Shown here in pieces: positions 32,818-45,815 of a stretch of 64,000 nt of DNA. The notes beneath the pieces were generated by a model. The model was not told where the DNA came from. It made no database searches and was given only the letters and a program-made list of their open reading frames with translations. The position numbers and the translations under genes were made by a program. This DNA is from Erythrobasidium yunnanense (taxonomy: Eukaryota > Basidiomycota > Cystobasidiomycetes > Erythrobasidiales > Erythrobasidiaceae), in NCBI GenBank assembly GCA_001600175.1, contig BCJC01000008.1, positions 374,781-438,780 of the forward strand, in the 5' to 3' direction. Every line of letters begins with the position of its first letter. Position 1 is the stretch's first letter.

Positions 32818-33620
32818 AGTTTAGCTTATATGTCGAAGACAAGGTAACCCCTGCTCTCGTCCCCGATCAGCACGACTGGGAACAGTTCTCCTCGCTCCCA
32901 ACCCGCCTGGTTGTTGGCAGCGTTACGTCTGCGAGCGATGAAGTCTCACTGTCACTACGAGCCATAAATCCTTCTCTAATCACCCCTCGCTCAGCCAAAG
33001 TCACCGAAATCGCCATGGATTCCGAGCTTCTCGCCAGCGCGAGTTACGGACACGGCGGAGAATCGCATCCAGTCTCGCTTCTTCCGGTGTCACGATGGGT
33101 TTGCATTCTCTCAGACGGGCGACCGGAGTCTCGAAGGTCTATTCGAAGAGATGACTGTGGCTATAGGAAGAAAACCTCGATGAGCTCCGCAGGATTCGTG
33201 GCATTGAGGCTGTCAAACAAGAACGACCGGAGCCCTGCGCCGCATGACGAAGGAGGGACCTTTGACATTCCAGAAGAGGCGCGGTCAAGGCAAACATAGA
33301 GCACAGGCAGAGAAGGATCCTTCGTACGCGTAGACAAGAGCTGAGCGGTGGCCGAATCGATCTGTACGCGGCCTGCGTCGCTTACAAGATCGAGTCAGCG
33401 GCACTTGAAGCCGTGCTTTCTACTGCTCCTGCTCAGACCCTGCTGCGGAACATCTCGGAAGGTCTTCTTCCTGATACGCAAATTCTCGAAAGAGGTTCCG
33501 CTGGCTGGTACGCGTTAGTTGGTGACGCTCCAGTCTGCGAGAGACCGCAAGGGAACCGGTTTAATTGCAGCACTAGCCCTGCTTGCTATACGACGAGGCT
33601 GACACCAGCATATCAGTGAC

Positions 33621-34127
33621 GAAGTTGAAGAGACCAGATCTATGGCGGCGTCGAGCTGCACTATTGAGCCGAGATGCCTGGGGGCCGCCAGGTCCTCTCA
33701 ACTTGGCTTTCCTTTCTTCAGTTCAGATATAAAAGGATATCAGTTTTCTGCGAACACTCAGCACAAAGGTACTGGCGCTGTAAGCGAAGGGAACGACAGA
33801 GGAAGTGGGCGGATTCGGCAGCCTCTTCTCAAGAAGAGTTAGCTCGAACAAAGGAAGTGCTGCCATATTGCCAGTGGATCAGACTCCGCTGATGACTCTT
33901 GAAACTCTCTTCTGCAGACATCCTCGTGAAGCCGGCCAACAGAACAAAAGATGAAGAAGATGCTGGCTTTATTGACATTTGATGTAAAGATATCCCTATG
34001 TACAGATTGATGATGCGATTGAAAACCTGATATGTGGTACTCATTGATCCTAGCGTAGGCTACAGAGTTGTCTGGTCCTTCTTCCTTGGTATACTACATC
34101 GTTGACTTCGGTTCTCTTCTTGAAGGC
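33621..34127. other. Intergenic tail of the gene-poor region
   Basis: About 500 bases between the decayed region and the stop of the PY-motif gene. Short open frames only, with no recognisable motif. Confidence 0.5.
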
Positions 34128-35005
34128 CTAATTCACTCGGGCAGGCTCGCTCAGAGGAACGTCTTGCAGCTGGCCATCTGGTTCTGCGACGTGCATAGGT
34201 ACATTCGTAGCCGAGAGATTCGCACTTGGGGAAGGAAGCGGTGTGTAGATTCTTTGCCCTGTCGTCTGCTGCATCTCCACTTGCAATCCTGATCTAACGC
34301 TGTTTGTCGATGCCTGGGTAGTAAGACCCGGTCTTCCGAGCGCAGCAGCTGCAGCTGATGGTGTGTTCGCGCCGTAGTCGTACTTAGGCGGCTGGACTAC
34401 ATCGTATGTTGGTAGGCCGATGTCTTGCTGTGCTTCAGGATGCGCTTCGTTCGGTCGGTAGACAGCATCTGGGTATGGTAGGGTCGGCATTGGAACTCTT
34501 TCGCCCGGCTCGCCATAGGTAGGTAACCCCGGCGCTTCTCCACGACGGGTCTGCAAACATCCTTGATCAGCTTCTGTGCCCATGTCACAGAGAGGCAGCC
34601 TGAACGCACCTGGTTCGCCCGCTCAATGTCGATATGCCTCCGCATGGCCCGTCTTTGCTTTCTTGCGTAGAATAGACGGCCTCCAAGGACGGCCATAGCT
34701 AGGACAACTACCACAAGAGCCTAGTGATCGCAGAAGCAGGGAATCAGCTTCTGGGTTCGATGATGCGCGAAGTGGCGATATGCCCTCGATAACACCGAGA
34801 TGCGTATGCCAGCCTGTAACTTACAGTTACACCATAGTAGACACTGTTAGTAGGGTAGGAGGAAGTAGGGAGAGCGAGAGAAGGAGGGAAAGTCGTCGGT
34901 TAGGCCGGCCAGCTCGAAGCTCTTTCGCATGATGTCGACTTACCCTGCGCCCCATCTTGATTGCGCATCTGCTGGATTGTTCTGATTGTATCCTGATGTG
35001 CTCAT
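34128..35005 (-). CDS. Single-pass membrane protein with PY motifs
   Basis: Start MSTSGYNQNNPADAQSRWG at 35005; three introns join to GVYYGVT, then ALVVVVLAMAVLGGRLFYA (one membrane helix), a basic stop-transfer stretch (RKQRRAMRRHIDIERANQ), and a Pro-rich cytosolic tail of about 140 residues. The tail has LPTYGEP, LPTYDVVQPPKYDYG and another Pro-rich piece. PPKY is a PPxY motif and LPTY a common variant; such motifs bind WW domains of Rsp5/Nedd4 ubiquitin ligases. The short N-terminus has no cleavable signal, so a type III or tail-in topology is likely. By analogy with small yeast PY membrane proteins it may recruit Rsp5 to cargo, but no specific ortholog is recognised. Confidence 0.72.
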
Positions 35006-35251
35006 ACTTGCTTCAAGTGTCGTTTGGCTGAAGGAAAGCTGCAACTTGACTTCGTCGAACCATCATCAAGGCAATTTAGCAAGTCGCCACTACTTTCTGA
35101 CATCAGGAACAGCGAAGTTCCCTCGGCATCGACTTGATCATTGTGGATAGGATAACGACTACCATATTTTACTTCTCCTGCCTACTTTGTGCGTACGTGA
35201 ATGCCTGGCCTGCCCGTCCCGTCTGTCACAGGATCCTTTCGACTACTCTTA

Positions 35252-36508
35252 CTATTTGAAATGTGATTCTGCCTTTGCAAATCGCCTGAAAGGCATAGCT
35301 GGGTCCTGCGAGGCTTGACAGTCTATACCATGTTCTGCTAGACCATCCGACAACTTCCGCAAGCCCTCCCAGCCTGACCACGTCCCATCCCAAACATCCG
35401 GTATCTGTATGTTCCTGAGACTTGGAAAGCGCACTTTATTGATCAATACTCTGACCAAAGGTGCCCAGAAACCGACCGCGTCTCCTGGGTCACGCCATGA
35501 CGACACATCGATGCAGAGTGTGTGGAGGCCTGAATACTTGTGATGCGGCTCACCCATGCAGGCTATAAAGTCTACAAAGGACAGCAGATTTGTGTCCCCT
35601 AGACTGTCCAGACACATCGTTCTTAAGGATAGGATTGTCGGGGCCTCTCTGGATTGAGGATGGAGCCCAAGAACGCGTGGATGAGCCCCAAGGTGCAAGT
35701 GTCGCACATTCGGCTTGCTAGCTAATGCCTCCAGAATATCCGTGATATCGAATTGACCAAAGCGCTGAACAAACTCTAGCGAGGTGACGGTGGGCGGAAG
35801 GAGGCGTGTGAGAGCTGATGCGGGATAAGCGAAGGCTTCTAGTTGCAGACAGCTGAGTGAGGACAATCCTTGTACAAAGCCGCAGAAGGAGTCGAAGGCG
35901 TCCATGCCCACAGCGTTGATATGAGATAGCGAGAGAGCGGTAAGATCGAAGAGAGCGGGAGACTGTGCGAGCACATCTGCGAATCCGACCGCACGGGTCA
36001 TGGCTGGACAGCGAAGGTGAGGCATTGCGATCTGAAGTGTTTGTAGACCGTCCCTGCGGCACAAGGCTTCGAAGGTTGCGATCCAGGTAGATCTGTCCAG
36101 CTGAACTTCTTCTTCCAACTGCACCAGAGCGGAGTCGTACGGGAGGTATATGGCAATACCCTTGAGCCCTTTAGCTTCATCCAATAATCTGCCAAAGTAA
36201 CTATCGCGCTCTCGCAACCATTTCCTCCGCTCGCGTGCATCGGCAAGATAGTCTTCATGGGCACCAGTGACAAAAAAAGCGAGGTCTATGTAGCGGATAG
36301 AGCTGACTATCGTCGGTACCACGGCATCGAGGAAGCGACCGAGCTTTAGGTTGTCCACAAGCTGCGTGCTGACACGCCTGAATAGCATATCGCGAGCTGG
36401 CACTGTCCAGGAGGAGTGTACGATGGATAGTGCTTGGACGGTTGGGATGTCCATATGCTTAAGTACCTCGAGCTTGATATCGTCAGGCACGCTGACCAGA
36501 CTGGCCAT
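35252..36508 (-). CDS. F-box-like protein 1 with LRR-like repeats (intronless)
   Basis: A single-exon gene of 418 residues. The first 45 residues form an F-box-like motif: SVPDDIKLEVLKHMD, then VHSSWTVPARDMLFRRV. F-box proteins dock on Skp1 and bring substrates to SCF ubiquitin ligases. The rest has irregular leucine-rich repeats (LTALSLSHIN, LSCLQLEAF, VRHLHLGAH, LRTMCLDSL, LHTLCIDVS). No introns, unlike nearly all single-copy genes around it. It is paralogous to the genes at 36969-38210 and 41832-43148; shared pieces include HSSWT, IFRR/LFRR, FCxFVQxLxSL and a conserved C-terminal RFA/RRF pattern. SCF membership is inferred. Confidence 0.75.
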   Translation of the reverse strand: MASLVSVPDDIKLEVLKHMDIPTVQALSIVHSSWTVPARDMLFRRVSTQLVDNLKLGRFLDAVVPTIVSSIRYIDLAFFVTGAHEDYLADARERRKWLRERDSYFGRLLDEAKGLKGIAIYLPYDSALVQLEEEVQLDRSTWIATFEALCRRDGLQTLQIAMPHLRCPAMTRAVGFADVLAQSPALFDLTALSLSHINAVGMDAFDSFCGFVQGLSSLSCLQLEAFAYPASALTRLLPPTVTSLEFVQRFGQFDITDILEALASKPNVRHLHLGAHPRVLGLHPQSREAPTILSLRTMCLDSLGDTNLLSFVDFIACMGEPHHKYSGLHTLCIDVSSWRDPGDAVGFWAPLVRVLINKVRFPSLRNIQIPDVWDGTWSGWEGLRKLSDGLAEHGIDCQASQDPAMPFRRFAKAESHFK

Positions 36509-36968
36509 CTTGTAACAGGACTTTTGGGCGCGAGATTTGCAGATAAGGCGCGACTGATCAAGTTATTCAGGACTCAAGAGTGCTTTTGATGGCTTTGCAG
36601 AAACCCGCATGAAGACCACGGGCCGTCTCTGCCTGGCAGGCAGCCGAAAGGTCGTTGAAGGAACGCAGAAGGTGGAAGCTCTCTATGTCATCAGAGCCCG
36701 CCAAGCATGCTTCCTTTGATATGTACCACCAATCCATCTTAGTTGCGATTCGTCAGAGTTACGCAAAGAAGAAAACGTAGTCTGGCAAAGCTTCACGTAA
36801 AATGCGTGCCTATTGTAGACAGTAGTTTTGCTTGCATACTATTATCGCTCAAGCTATACGTATCGCAGTGGCTGTTGCAATAATTTAATAAACGGGCAGA
36901 TCTAGATGACCCAAACCTCCACTCCTCACATTCGTCGTCTGTCTTGAGCAGCTGCCATTCTTCTCTTC
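36509..36968. other. Spacer between F-box-like genes 1 and 2
   Basis: About 460 bases with the presumed promoter of gene 1 and the 3' end of gene 2. No gene or repeat seen. Confidence 0.5.
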
Positions 36969-38210
36969 CTATAAGAACCCCTCGAGTGCTAATGCGAACC
37001 GCCGGAAAAGTCTTGCTGGATCGTGCGAGATCTGAAGCTCGATGCCAACGTTGGCGAGGCTTTGTCTGAATTCCTGCGACTCCAACTCCGATAGCCACCA
37101 CTTCTGCATCGGTAGCTGTACGCGCTTCAGGCTTGGGAAGTGTGCTTTATCTGCCAGTGCACGGACGAGAGGCTGCCATGCTGCTCGAAAGCCATCTGTA
37201 ACCTTTAATACGTGAACATCGAGACAGAGTGTATGGAGCTGAGGATACTGGGCCGGCTCCAGAAAGGAATGAAGGTGGAGCATCCATTTCTCAGGATGGC
37301 TGCCTGGGCTTTCCAGAGACAGAGTCTCTAGTGGCAATACGCAAGGCGGGCCTTGGTCGGGCTCGCTCGAAACACCACCAACGTTCGGAGCGACCAAGCG
37401 GAGGTGCCGCAGGTTGGGCTTGCCAGCCAATATTCCGAGGAATCGGACCGTGCCGAAAGCTCCAGAATGACGCAGATATTCGAATGAAGTGATGGTGGAT
37501 GGAACGATCCGCGCGAGAGCCGACATAGGGCAGATGAAGTTGTCCAGTTGCAGATGTCTTAGCGAGGGCAAGCTCTGTACAAAGCTGCAGAAGGAGGTCA
37601 TGGCGTCCCCTTCGTGTTCTGCGTATCCACTCAATGAAAGGGTTGTAAGGTTGACCAGGGAGCCAGATTGCGCAAGCAAATTTATGCATCCAATAGGACG
37701 GACCATTGGATATTGAGCGCCATGCGGTAGAGCGATCTGTAGCGTTCGCAGACTGTCTCGACTGCACAGAGCCTCAAAGGTCTTGATCCATGCGGATTTA
37801 TCCAGTTGAGGTTGCGCGTCGGGGTTGGCACAGGAAGCGTCGTAAGACAGATAGATGCAGAGGCTTTGAAGTCCCTCAGCTTGACGCAAGATCCCTCCTA
37901 AATAGCGTTCGCGCTCTTGTAGCCATTTCCTCCTCTCGTCCGTGTCATGGATGGGCTTGTCGTTGAAGTGCAGAGTGAAAGACAGCCCCAGCCTTCGAAT
38001 CAGGCTGCCTGTTGCTGGTAAACTCTCGCGAAGTAGACGACCGAGCTTTGCATTCGTCCGGTTGTTGGTCTCGATACGCCTGAAGATTACACTCCGCGCA
38101 ACTGTAGTCCAAGAAGAGTGTACGGTGGCTAAACTATGGGTGTCCCGGACATCCAGATGCTTGAGAATCTCGACTTTGATATCTTCAGGGATGCAGACCA
38201 GGCTGGCCAT
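36969..38210 (-). CDS. F-box-like protein 2 with LRR-like repeats (intronless)
   Basis: A single exon of 413 residues from MASLVCIPEDIKVEILKHLD at 38210; an in-frame ATG 51 bases upstream is less like the paralog. The F-box-like start is followed by VHSSWTTVARSVIFRRIE. The body has LRR-like strands: LRTLQIALP, LTTLSLSGY, LRHLQLDNFICPMSAL, LRHLRLVAP, LETLSLESPG and LHTLCLDVH. DERRKWLQERERYLGGILRQ aligns with the same segment of gene 1, so the two arose by tandem duplication. Substrate unknown. Confidence 0.76.
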   Translation of the reverse strand: MASLVCIPEDIKVEILKHLDVRDTHSLATVHSSWTTVARSVIFRRIETNNRTNAKLGRLLRESLPATGSLIRRLGLSFTLHFNDKPIHDTDERRKWLQERERYLGGILRQAEGLQSLCIYLSYDASCANPDAQPQLDKSAWIKTFEALCSRDSLRTLQIALPHGAQYPMVRPIGCINLLAQSGSLVNLTTLSLSGYAEHEGDAMTSFCSFVQSLPSLRHLQLDNFICPMSALARIVPSTITSFEYLRHSGAFGTVRFLGILAGKPNLRHLRLVAPNVGGVSSEPDQGPPCVLPLETLSLESPGSHPEKWMLHLHSFLEPAQYPQLHTLCLDVHVLKVTDGFRAAWQPLVRALADKAHFPSLKRVQLPMQKWWLSELESQEFRQSLANVGIELQISHDPARLFRRFALALEGFL

Positions 38211-39109
38211 CTGCTGGCTGGACTTTGCAAGCGCTTTTGGAGGAGAAAGAGGAGGACGCAAAGCAGTTCAAGAGCCAGAGACGTCTACTGTTAGCTCCGA
38301 ACACCATCTTCGCAGTTACAGACGTTCCTTCGGCGGAAGGGCTGGCCGACCTGCCAAAGAACGGCTGTTTGCCTGCATCGCACCAGACAAGGATGGTTCA
38401 TGGTCGTCGCAATCAGCCAGCATGTTTCGTTGATTTCATTTCGCTTTTGGTTCTGTCGAGTTTTGGCCTGTCGAAAGAGCTATGTACAAGCTCCAAGCGA
38501 GATCGCAAAGATGCAAGAGTTATGGCTTTCGCAAACGAAGATACCCGCTGGATTCTATCGCATAGCAAGCTATACTGTATCCAGAGGCAGCCCATTCCCT
38601 TCACCAATCTATACGATGACTTTTCCTGGAAATCCTCGACCGCAACAACACAGCGCACCCGCCGGCAAAAAAAAAACCAGACCATTTGCGCTTCATCTCG
38701 AAGTATACCCGCACTGATGGGGATTATGATATGACACATCTGAAAGTGCGCGCTAAGCTGGATGTTCTTGGGTCCCCTCTTCACACCCAAGAAAGTCTTG
38801 GGCATCCTTCAGCATCGACTTCCGATTCCGCCTTCTACGATAGGACAGCTGTCAATGACAAGCCAATGAGGAGATCTTTAGTACACTCCCAAGACAAATA
38901 TACACATGATTGTGTCAAGTAACTCCGCCTAAATCACCATCAGGAGCTCCGTGTTGCGTCAATAATATGCTAGCATGGCCGCTGGCTATCGGTGTTAGGA
39001 GATCTTGACTGAGGAGTCTCCACTCTGATTCAAATCCCTGCTCGCAATGCATTCCCTCTTCTCCCTCCCTCTTTTCCTTGCATCTTCTTGACTCCTTGCA
39101 GAGACGACA
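38211..39109. other. Divergent intergenic region, F-box-like 2 / sugar transporter
   Basis: About 900 bases between start codons pointing away from each other. It contains an A10 run at 38667-38676. Open frames here have no family resemblance and overlap on both strands, so I do not call a gene. Confidence 0.5.
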
Positions 39110-41655
<2,546 letters not shown>

Positions 41656-41831
41656 AATCATTGTCAGCTATATCTGAAGCGGGAGCAACGAAAGCCTTGA
41701 AGGATTGAAGGATTCTAGCTGTTTTGTCGGAATTTCTAGCCCCGCATGGGCTGTATCTAGTCTTACATCATCTCAGATCAATGCTCGTATGTAACATCGT
41801 TCACTGCTCTACTGAGACTGCATACATATTA

Positions 41832-43148
41832 CTACTCCACCCGCTGTACGGCCGCCATGAACCGCTTGAAGTGTCTCACAGCGCTGTCCGAAAACTGAAG
41901 CTTGATCCCGCTCTTCTCCAGTCTGTTGGCCAAGACCGGAAGCCATGTGGCATCTGCCTTATACAAGGCATCTTGAGGCAGCTGTAAAGCCTGCAGGTGT
42001 GAAAAGTATGCTTCATTGGACAGCGCCAGTGCCCAAGGCTTGGGATCGAAGTGTGCCGCGACAGACTCCAACTTGACATTGAAGCAGATCGTATCAAGTT
42101 TTGGGAACCGCAATCGACCCCGTCTGAGGAATGGGACGACATCGTTTAACCACCTTTCGGAGTACTTGCCAGGGCATTCCAGGCATAGTGTTCGCAAAGA
42201 TACAATGCTGGGTGTTGCTTCCAAGTGGCTTGCGATCGAAGCTCCAGATTGACTGAGCGAAGAGAAGTTGCGCTCATGAGCAACGAAGCGAAAATGCAGC
42301 ACGTTTGGCTTCTCAGCGAGTGCCTGAAAGACTTCTATCGCGTTGAAATGTCGAAAGTCATCAAGAAGCTCGAATGACCTAACTGACGAGGGAATGATGT
42401 GTGGGAGTGACGAAGGGGGACAAATGAAGTTGTCCAGCTGTAGATGGGTGAGCGATGGCAGGCTTTGCACAAAGCTGCAGAAGGAGTTGAAGACGTCCAC
42501 TGTTGTTGTTGAGTGACCTCGATCGCTCTCGCCCGCAACTGTGATATTGGCTAGCGAGAGGGTCGTGAGGTTGGGAAACATGCCGGATTGAGTGAGCATG
42601 TCTGCGAATATGACTGGCAGTAGTATAGCCGACTGAAGACCGTATGGTCTGCCTGGCATGTTGAAGTCCAGTTGAAGCGTCTCCAATCCATCTCTTGCAC
42701 ACAGAGCGTTGGCCGTTCTCGTCAAAGTTGATCGATCAAGCTGAGCTTCCATCGTTGCTTCGGCGTGTGGAGACTCGTATTGAAAGCGATTGCGAAGTAT
42801 GCGCAACCCTGTTGCTTTCTCCAGGATCTCGCTGAAGTAGGTGTCGCGGTGAAGGAGCCAATCATCCATTTGAGCAGCACTAGGTATATGGCCAGAGACT
42901 GCCGACCATGCGAAGGATAGTCCCAATCGGCGGATAGACCCGCCTATCGTAGGGAGCATCGACTCGACGAGGTGACCGAGCGACGTTTTGCTTCTCTTGA
43001 CCGTCTCGATACGCCTGAAGATGATGGTACGAGCAGGAACAGTCCAGGAAGAATGCATAACGGATAGATTGCGGGCATCTTGGACGTCCACATGCTCGAG
43101 CACCTTGAGCTTGACGTCGCCCGGCAGGCTCGCCAAGCTGACCTTCAT
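41832..43148 (-). CDS. F-box-like protein 3 with LRR-like repeats (intronless)
   Basis: A single exon of 438 residues from MKVSLASLPGDVKLKVLEHV at 43148; in-frame ATGs at 43160 and 43187 are alternatives. The F-box-like motif is followed by MHSSWTVPARTIIFRRIE. Body repeats: LETLQLDFN, LTTLSLANI, LTHLQLDNFICPPSSLPHII (very close to gene 2), LRTLCLECPG and LQALQLPQDA. It ends FKRFMAAVQRVE. It is separated from the other two copies by the sugar transporter, so the array was formed with, or later split by, that gene. Role as SCF adaptor is inferred from the F-box-like start. Confidence 0.76.
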   Translation of the reverse strand: MKVSLASLPGDVKLKVLEHVDVQDARNLSVMHSSWTVPARTIIFRRIETVKRSKTSLGHLVESMLPTIGGSIRRLGLSFAWSAVSGHIPSAAQMDDWLLHRDTYFSEILEKATGLRILRNRFQYESPHAEATMEAQLDRSTLTRTANALCARDGLETLQLDFNMPGRPYGLQSAILLPVIFADMLTQSGMFPNLTTLSLANITVAGESDRGHSTTTVDVFNSFCSFVQSLPSLTHLQLDNFICPPSSLPHIIPSSVRSFELLDDFRHFNAIEVFQALAEKPNVLHFRFVAHERNFSSLSQSGASIASHLEATPSIVSLRTLCLECPGKYSERWLNDVVPFLRRGRLRFPKLDTICFNVKLESVAAHFDPKPWALALSNEAYFSHLQALQLPQDALYKADATWLPVLANRLEKSGIKLQFSDSAVRHFKRFMAAVQRVE

Positions 43149-43494
43149 GGCGTGAGACATGGTCTTCAGTACGGCTACCAAAGTCACTGGGATTGGATTG
43201 TCAGAATGTCAAGAAAGCTGGTCATCAAGCTCGAGTCGAATCGACAGCCCTTCTCGTTTCAGGCGGAGGACCAGGCGCGACAAACGGCTGAACGCGATGG
43301 CAGAAGCTGAATCTTTGTCAGAAAGATAAGAGTTCTCTTCCTTGATTCTTCAACACCGAGAGCTGGTCCTGAAGAAAGCCTAGCGGCACTGACGTCCTTC
43401 CTCTTTCGACGCCTTTGAGCGCATACTTGGCCGGCAGTCTTTCTGTCCTTGACTGACACCTGAAGCCTTTATATCAACTAATTGTATCTCTATC
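43149..43494. other. Divergent promoter region, F-box-like 3 / glucanase
   Basis: About 350 bases between divergent start codons. No gene or repeat seen. Confidence 0.5.
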
Positions 43495-45438
43495 ATGTCC
43501 ATATCGAAATCCACCACTTTCTCTGCCATGCTCTGCGTGATCTGGCTATCTCTTACTCAAGCTCAAAGCAACTGCTATGTTGAACCGTACAATGTATCTG
43601 CACCTTCCACGCCCACTTTCCTACCTTTCAACAAGTCAGAAGCAGATATCTATCGCTACCGCCAGCAGCAATCAGTCAATCTGGGTGCCTGGTTTGTCGG
43701 AGAAGCCTGGATGACACCGGACCTCTTTACATGCGCTGCGGGCAATCAGACAGCAGAGCTAGACATTGCGAGTGGCTGGAATAATGTAGAAGATGCGCGA
43801 ATGCTGCTGGAACGGTACGAAGCCTGCGAGCCCGAATACCAGACTGAATGGAGGGCTGACTTGTATCCATTGTTGCAGACACTGGGATACCTTCATCACT
43901 GAAGATGACTTTGCTGAGATGGCGTCTTTGGGCATAAATACTGTCCGCCTGCCTATCGGTACGAGGAAGCTTTAGCTGTCAGCTAGACTAACCCTAATAA
44001 TCACATACACAGGTTACTGGTCTCTCGGTTCTCCGTTCATGGACGGAACACCCTTCGAGCCCTACTCTTCAGTGAATCATTCTTTCGTTTATGCTCGATC
44101 AACTTGGGCTGACATCTCTCGAAAGGTGTATGCTAATTGCTGGCCAAGGGTATTACGGACAGTCAAGCTAGCCGAGAAACACCAGCTCGGTATTCTTATC
44201 GATCTACATGGCGCCCCTGGATCGCAGAACGGCGAAGCTCACTCTGGCGTAGGCAATGGTGTCGTTGGGTTATTCCAGGGTACCGAGAACACGCAAAAGA
44301 CTCTGGAAGTTCTCACATATCTGACACATCAGTTTGCAAATGTGTCAAACGTTGTCGGCATCGAACTTCTCAACGAGCCCAAGCCGAATGCTGCTTTGGA
44401 AGGCTTTTGTGAGCGCCCTTTCCACTTCCTAGATTGTCACGAAGCTAATATTATGTCGTCTGCAGACACTTCGACACTCGCATCCCTGCGCAATGTCTCG
44501 TCGGAAGCGCAGACCATGCCCTTCTACATCCAAGATGCCTACGTGCTAGAGCGCTTTGCCGACTACGTTGCAGCGAGAAATGATTTCGTAGTACTGGATG
44601 ATCAGTAGGTAACCTCGTCTAGATTAGCTATACTCTCAGCTTACATCCTCTCGCAGCTCCTACTTCGTGTTCACCCAGAGAGACTCGTCAACACCCGCTT
44701 CTGCACTGACTGCAAACTTCACTGGCGCTCTTGGAGAACGTCTCAGCGCAGCTAGTAATCTGACTCGACGGAATATGATCATCGGCGAGTGGTCTTGCGT
44801 CCTTTCGCAAGATTCGTTAGATGCCGAAAGTAGCGCTTCTCAGGCTCGTCGTGACTTCTGTACGACGCAACTTGAAGCATATCAGAACTTGACCAGCGGA
44901 TGGGCGTTCTGGTGTAAGTACAATTAGCTTCAATACGGTCTTTCTTAGCTGACACAATCCATGGTACAGCATGGACGAAAGAAGGTTGTAGCAATGATGC
45001 TAACTGGTGTAAGAACTACCTCGATGCTGTCGCTAAAGGTATACTGACATTGTATTTTCAGGCTTTCAAAATGTGGTCGGTACATACTTGCCTAGCAACT
45101 TCAGCAGCTATGCCGGAGCGCAGCCTTCTGAAGATCTGACAAACGCGATACAAGCAATCACACTTCCTTCCAGCGCAGCTCTATCAGCAATGGCGGGAGC
45201 ATCAGACAACAGCACGCTCTCTACACTCGCATATACCGAAGGCTTCCAAACTGCTAAGACGTTCGCGCTCAACGGCTTCAGCCGTCTTGGCTTTGCGATT
45301 CAGTACGCGTCTGATAAGCTGGCAGCTTATGCTACGGATGGTACTGTAAACCCGGCGGACGGAGATTACTATCGAGAATGGTCTGCAATTGGTTTGAGCG
45401 ATGCGGAAGCTCAAATATCTCAGGCAGTAGCGTCGTAA
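43495..45438 (+). CDS. Secreted GH5 glucan 1,3-beta-glucosidase (exo-beta-1,3-glucanase)
   Basis: Predicted secreted cell-wall enzyme of glycoside hydrolase family 5, EXG1-like. An N-terminal signal peptide is visible (FSAMLCVIWLSLTQAQS). SVNLGAWFVGEAWMTPDLF is the family start. A 64-base intron (43815-43878) restores ERHWDTFITEDDF, a signature of these glucanases. Then INTVRLPIGYWSLG, IDLHGAPGSQNG, IELLNEPKPN with the acid/base Glu, and IIGEWSCVL with the nucleophile Glu. WAFWSWTKEG is formed across an intron near 44910-44970. Several N-glycosylation sequons. The C-terminal 120 residues are Ala/Ser-rich and less conserved. Five to six introns. Probable role: remodelling beta-1,3-glucan or feeding on it. 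Confidence 0.9.
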
Positions 45439-45815
45439 GTTGCACACTAGAATGAGTTGCTAGGAGATAAGCACTCTTGAATCACTTTGTAGCACAAGAA
45501 GCACATCCCGTGTAGCGATAAGCAGTAAAGAATAATCGCATGTGACGTTTCAGACCACCGCGATAATATGGCTTTCTCATGAGTGTTGAGGACGCAGGTT
45601 CCCGACAAGCACCACACTCTTTCTTCGAAGTGGGAGATAGGCCGCGAAGAGGTGGCAAAGCGTTGCTGCAGCCGAGTCTTCGAGGATAACCAACCAACAT
45701 CCTTCGTTTCATTCCTGCCATGGATAGACTAGATGTGATACAAGCGAATGCGAGAGAGAGAAAAGAAAAAGAGAGGAACCGAGGGACCAGAACGAGTGAA
45801 ACGAAGTGTATGCGC
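45439..45815. other. Convergent intergenic region, glucanase / eS30
   Basis: About 380 bases between two stop codons facing each other; 3' untranslated regions expected. A purine-rich GAGA stretch lies near 45750-45785. No gene seen. Confidence 0.5.

Larger units (their letters stand above)
31270..33620 (+). pseudogene. Decayed coding-like region of unknown origin
   Basis: Several plus-strand stretches look coding by composition but do not join into one frame: from ATG 31270 (MAPIELGARAAATIRSLKEL), about 31680-31750 (NIDAGAIFNAQAKWDALLEV), about 31800-32125 (QISRYVKHKLGYRCSHGS and LGSWFTTLSDLFFNVYESLP), about 32500-32710 (ALQAARRLEYEVKAAGQAEA), about 32770-33180 (ASIKNGQFSLYVEDKVTPAL; TAENRIQSRFFRCHDGFAFS) and about 33255-33620 (LYAACVAYKIESAALEAVLS). 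I recognise no family. It could be a dead host gene, two overlapping dead copies (there is an internal duplication), or a live gene whose introns I cannot place. No reverse transcriptase, integrase, transposase or terminal repeat was seen. Confidence 0.4.

Noticed and set aside
38667-38676. A10 run as a retroposition tail of the intronless F-box-like gene 2
   Set aside because: It lies about 450 bases beyond the start codon side of that gene, not at its 3' end, and on the wrong strand for a poly(A) tail.
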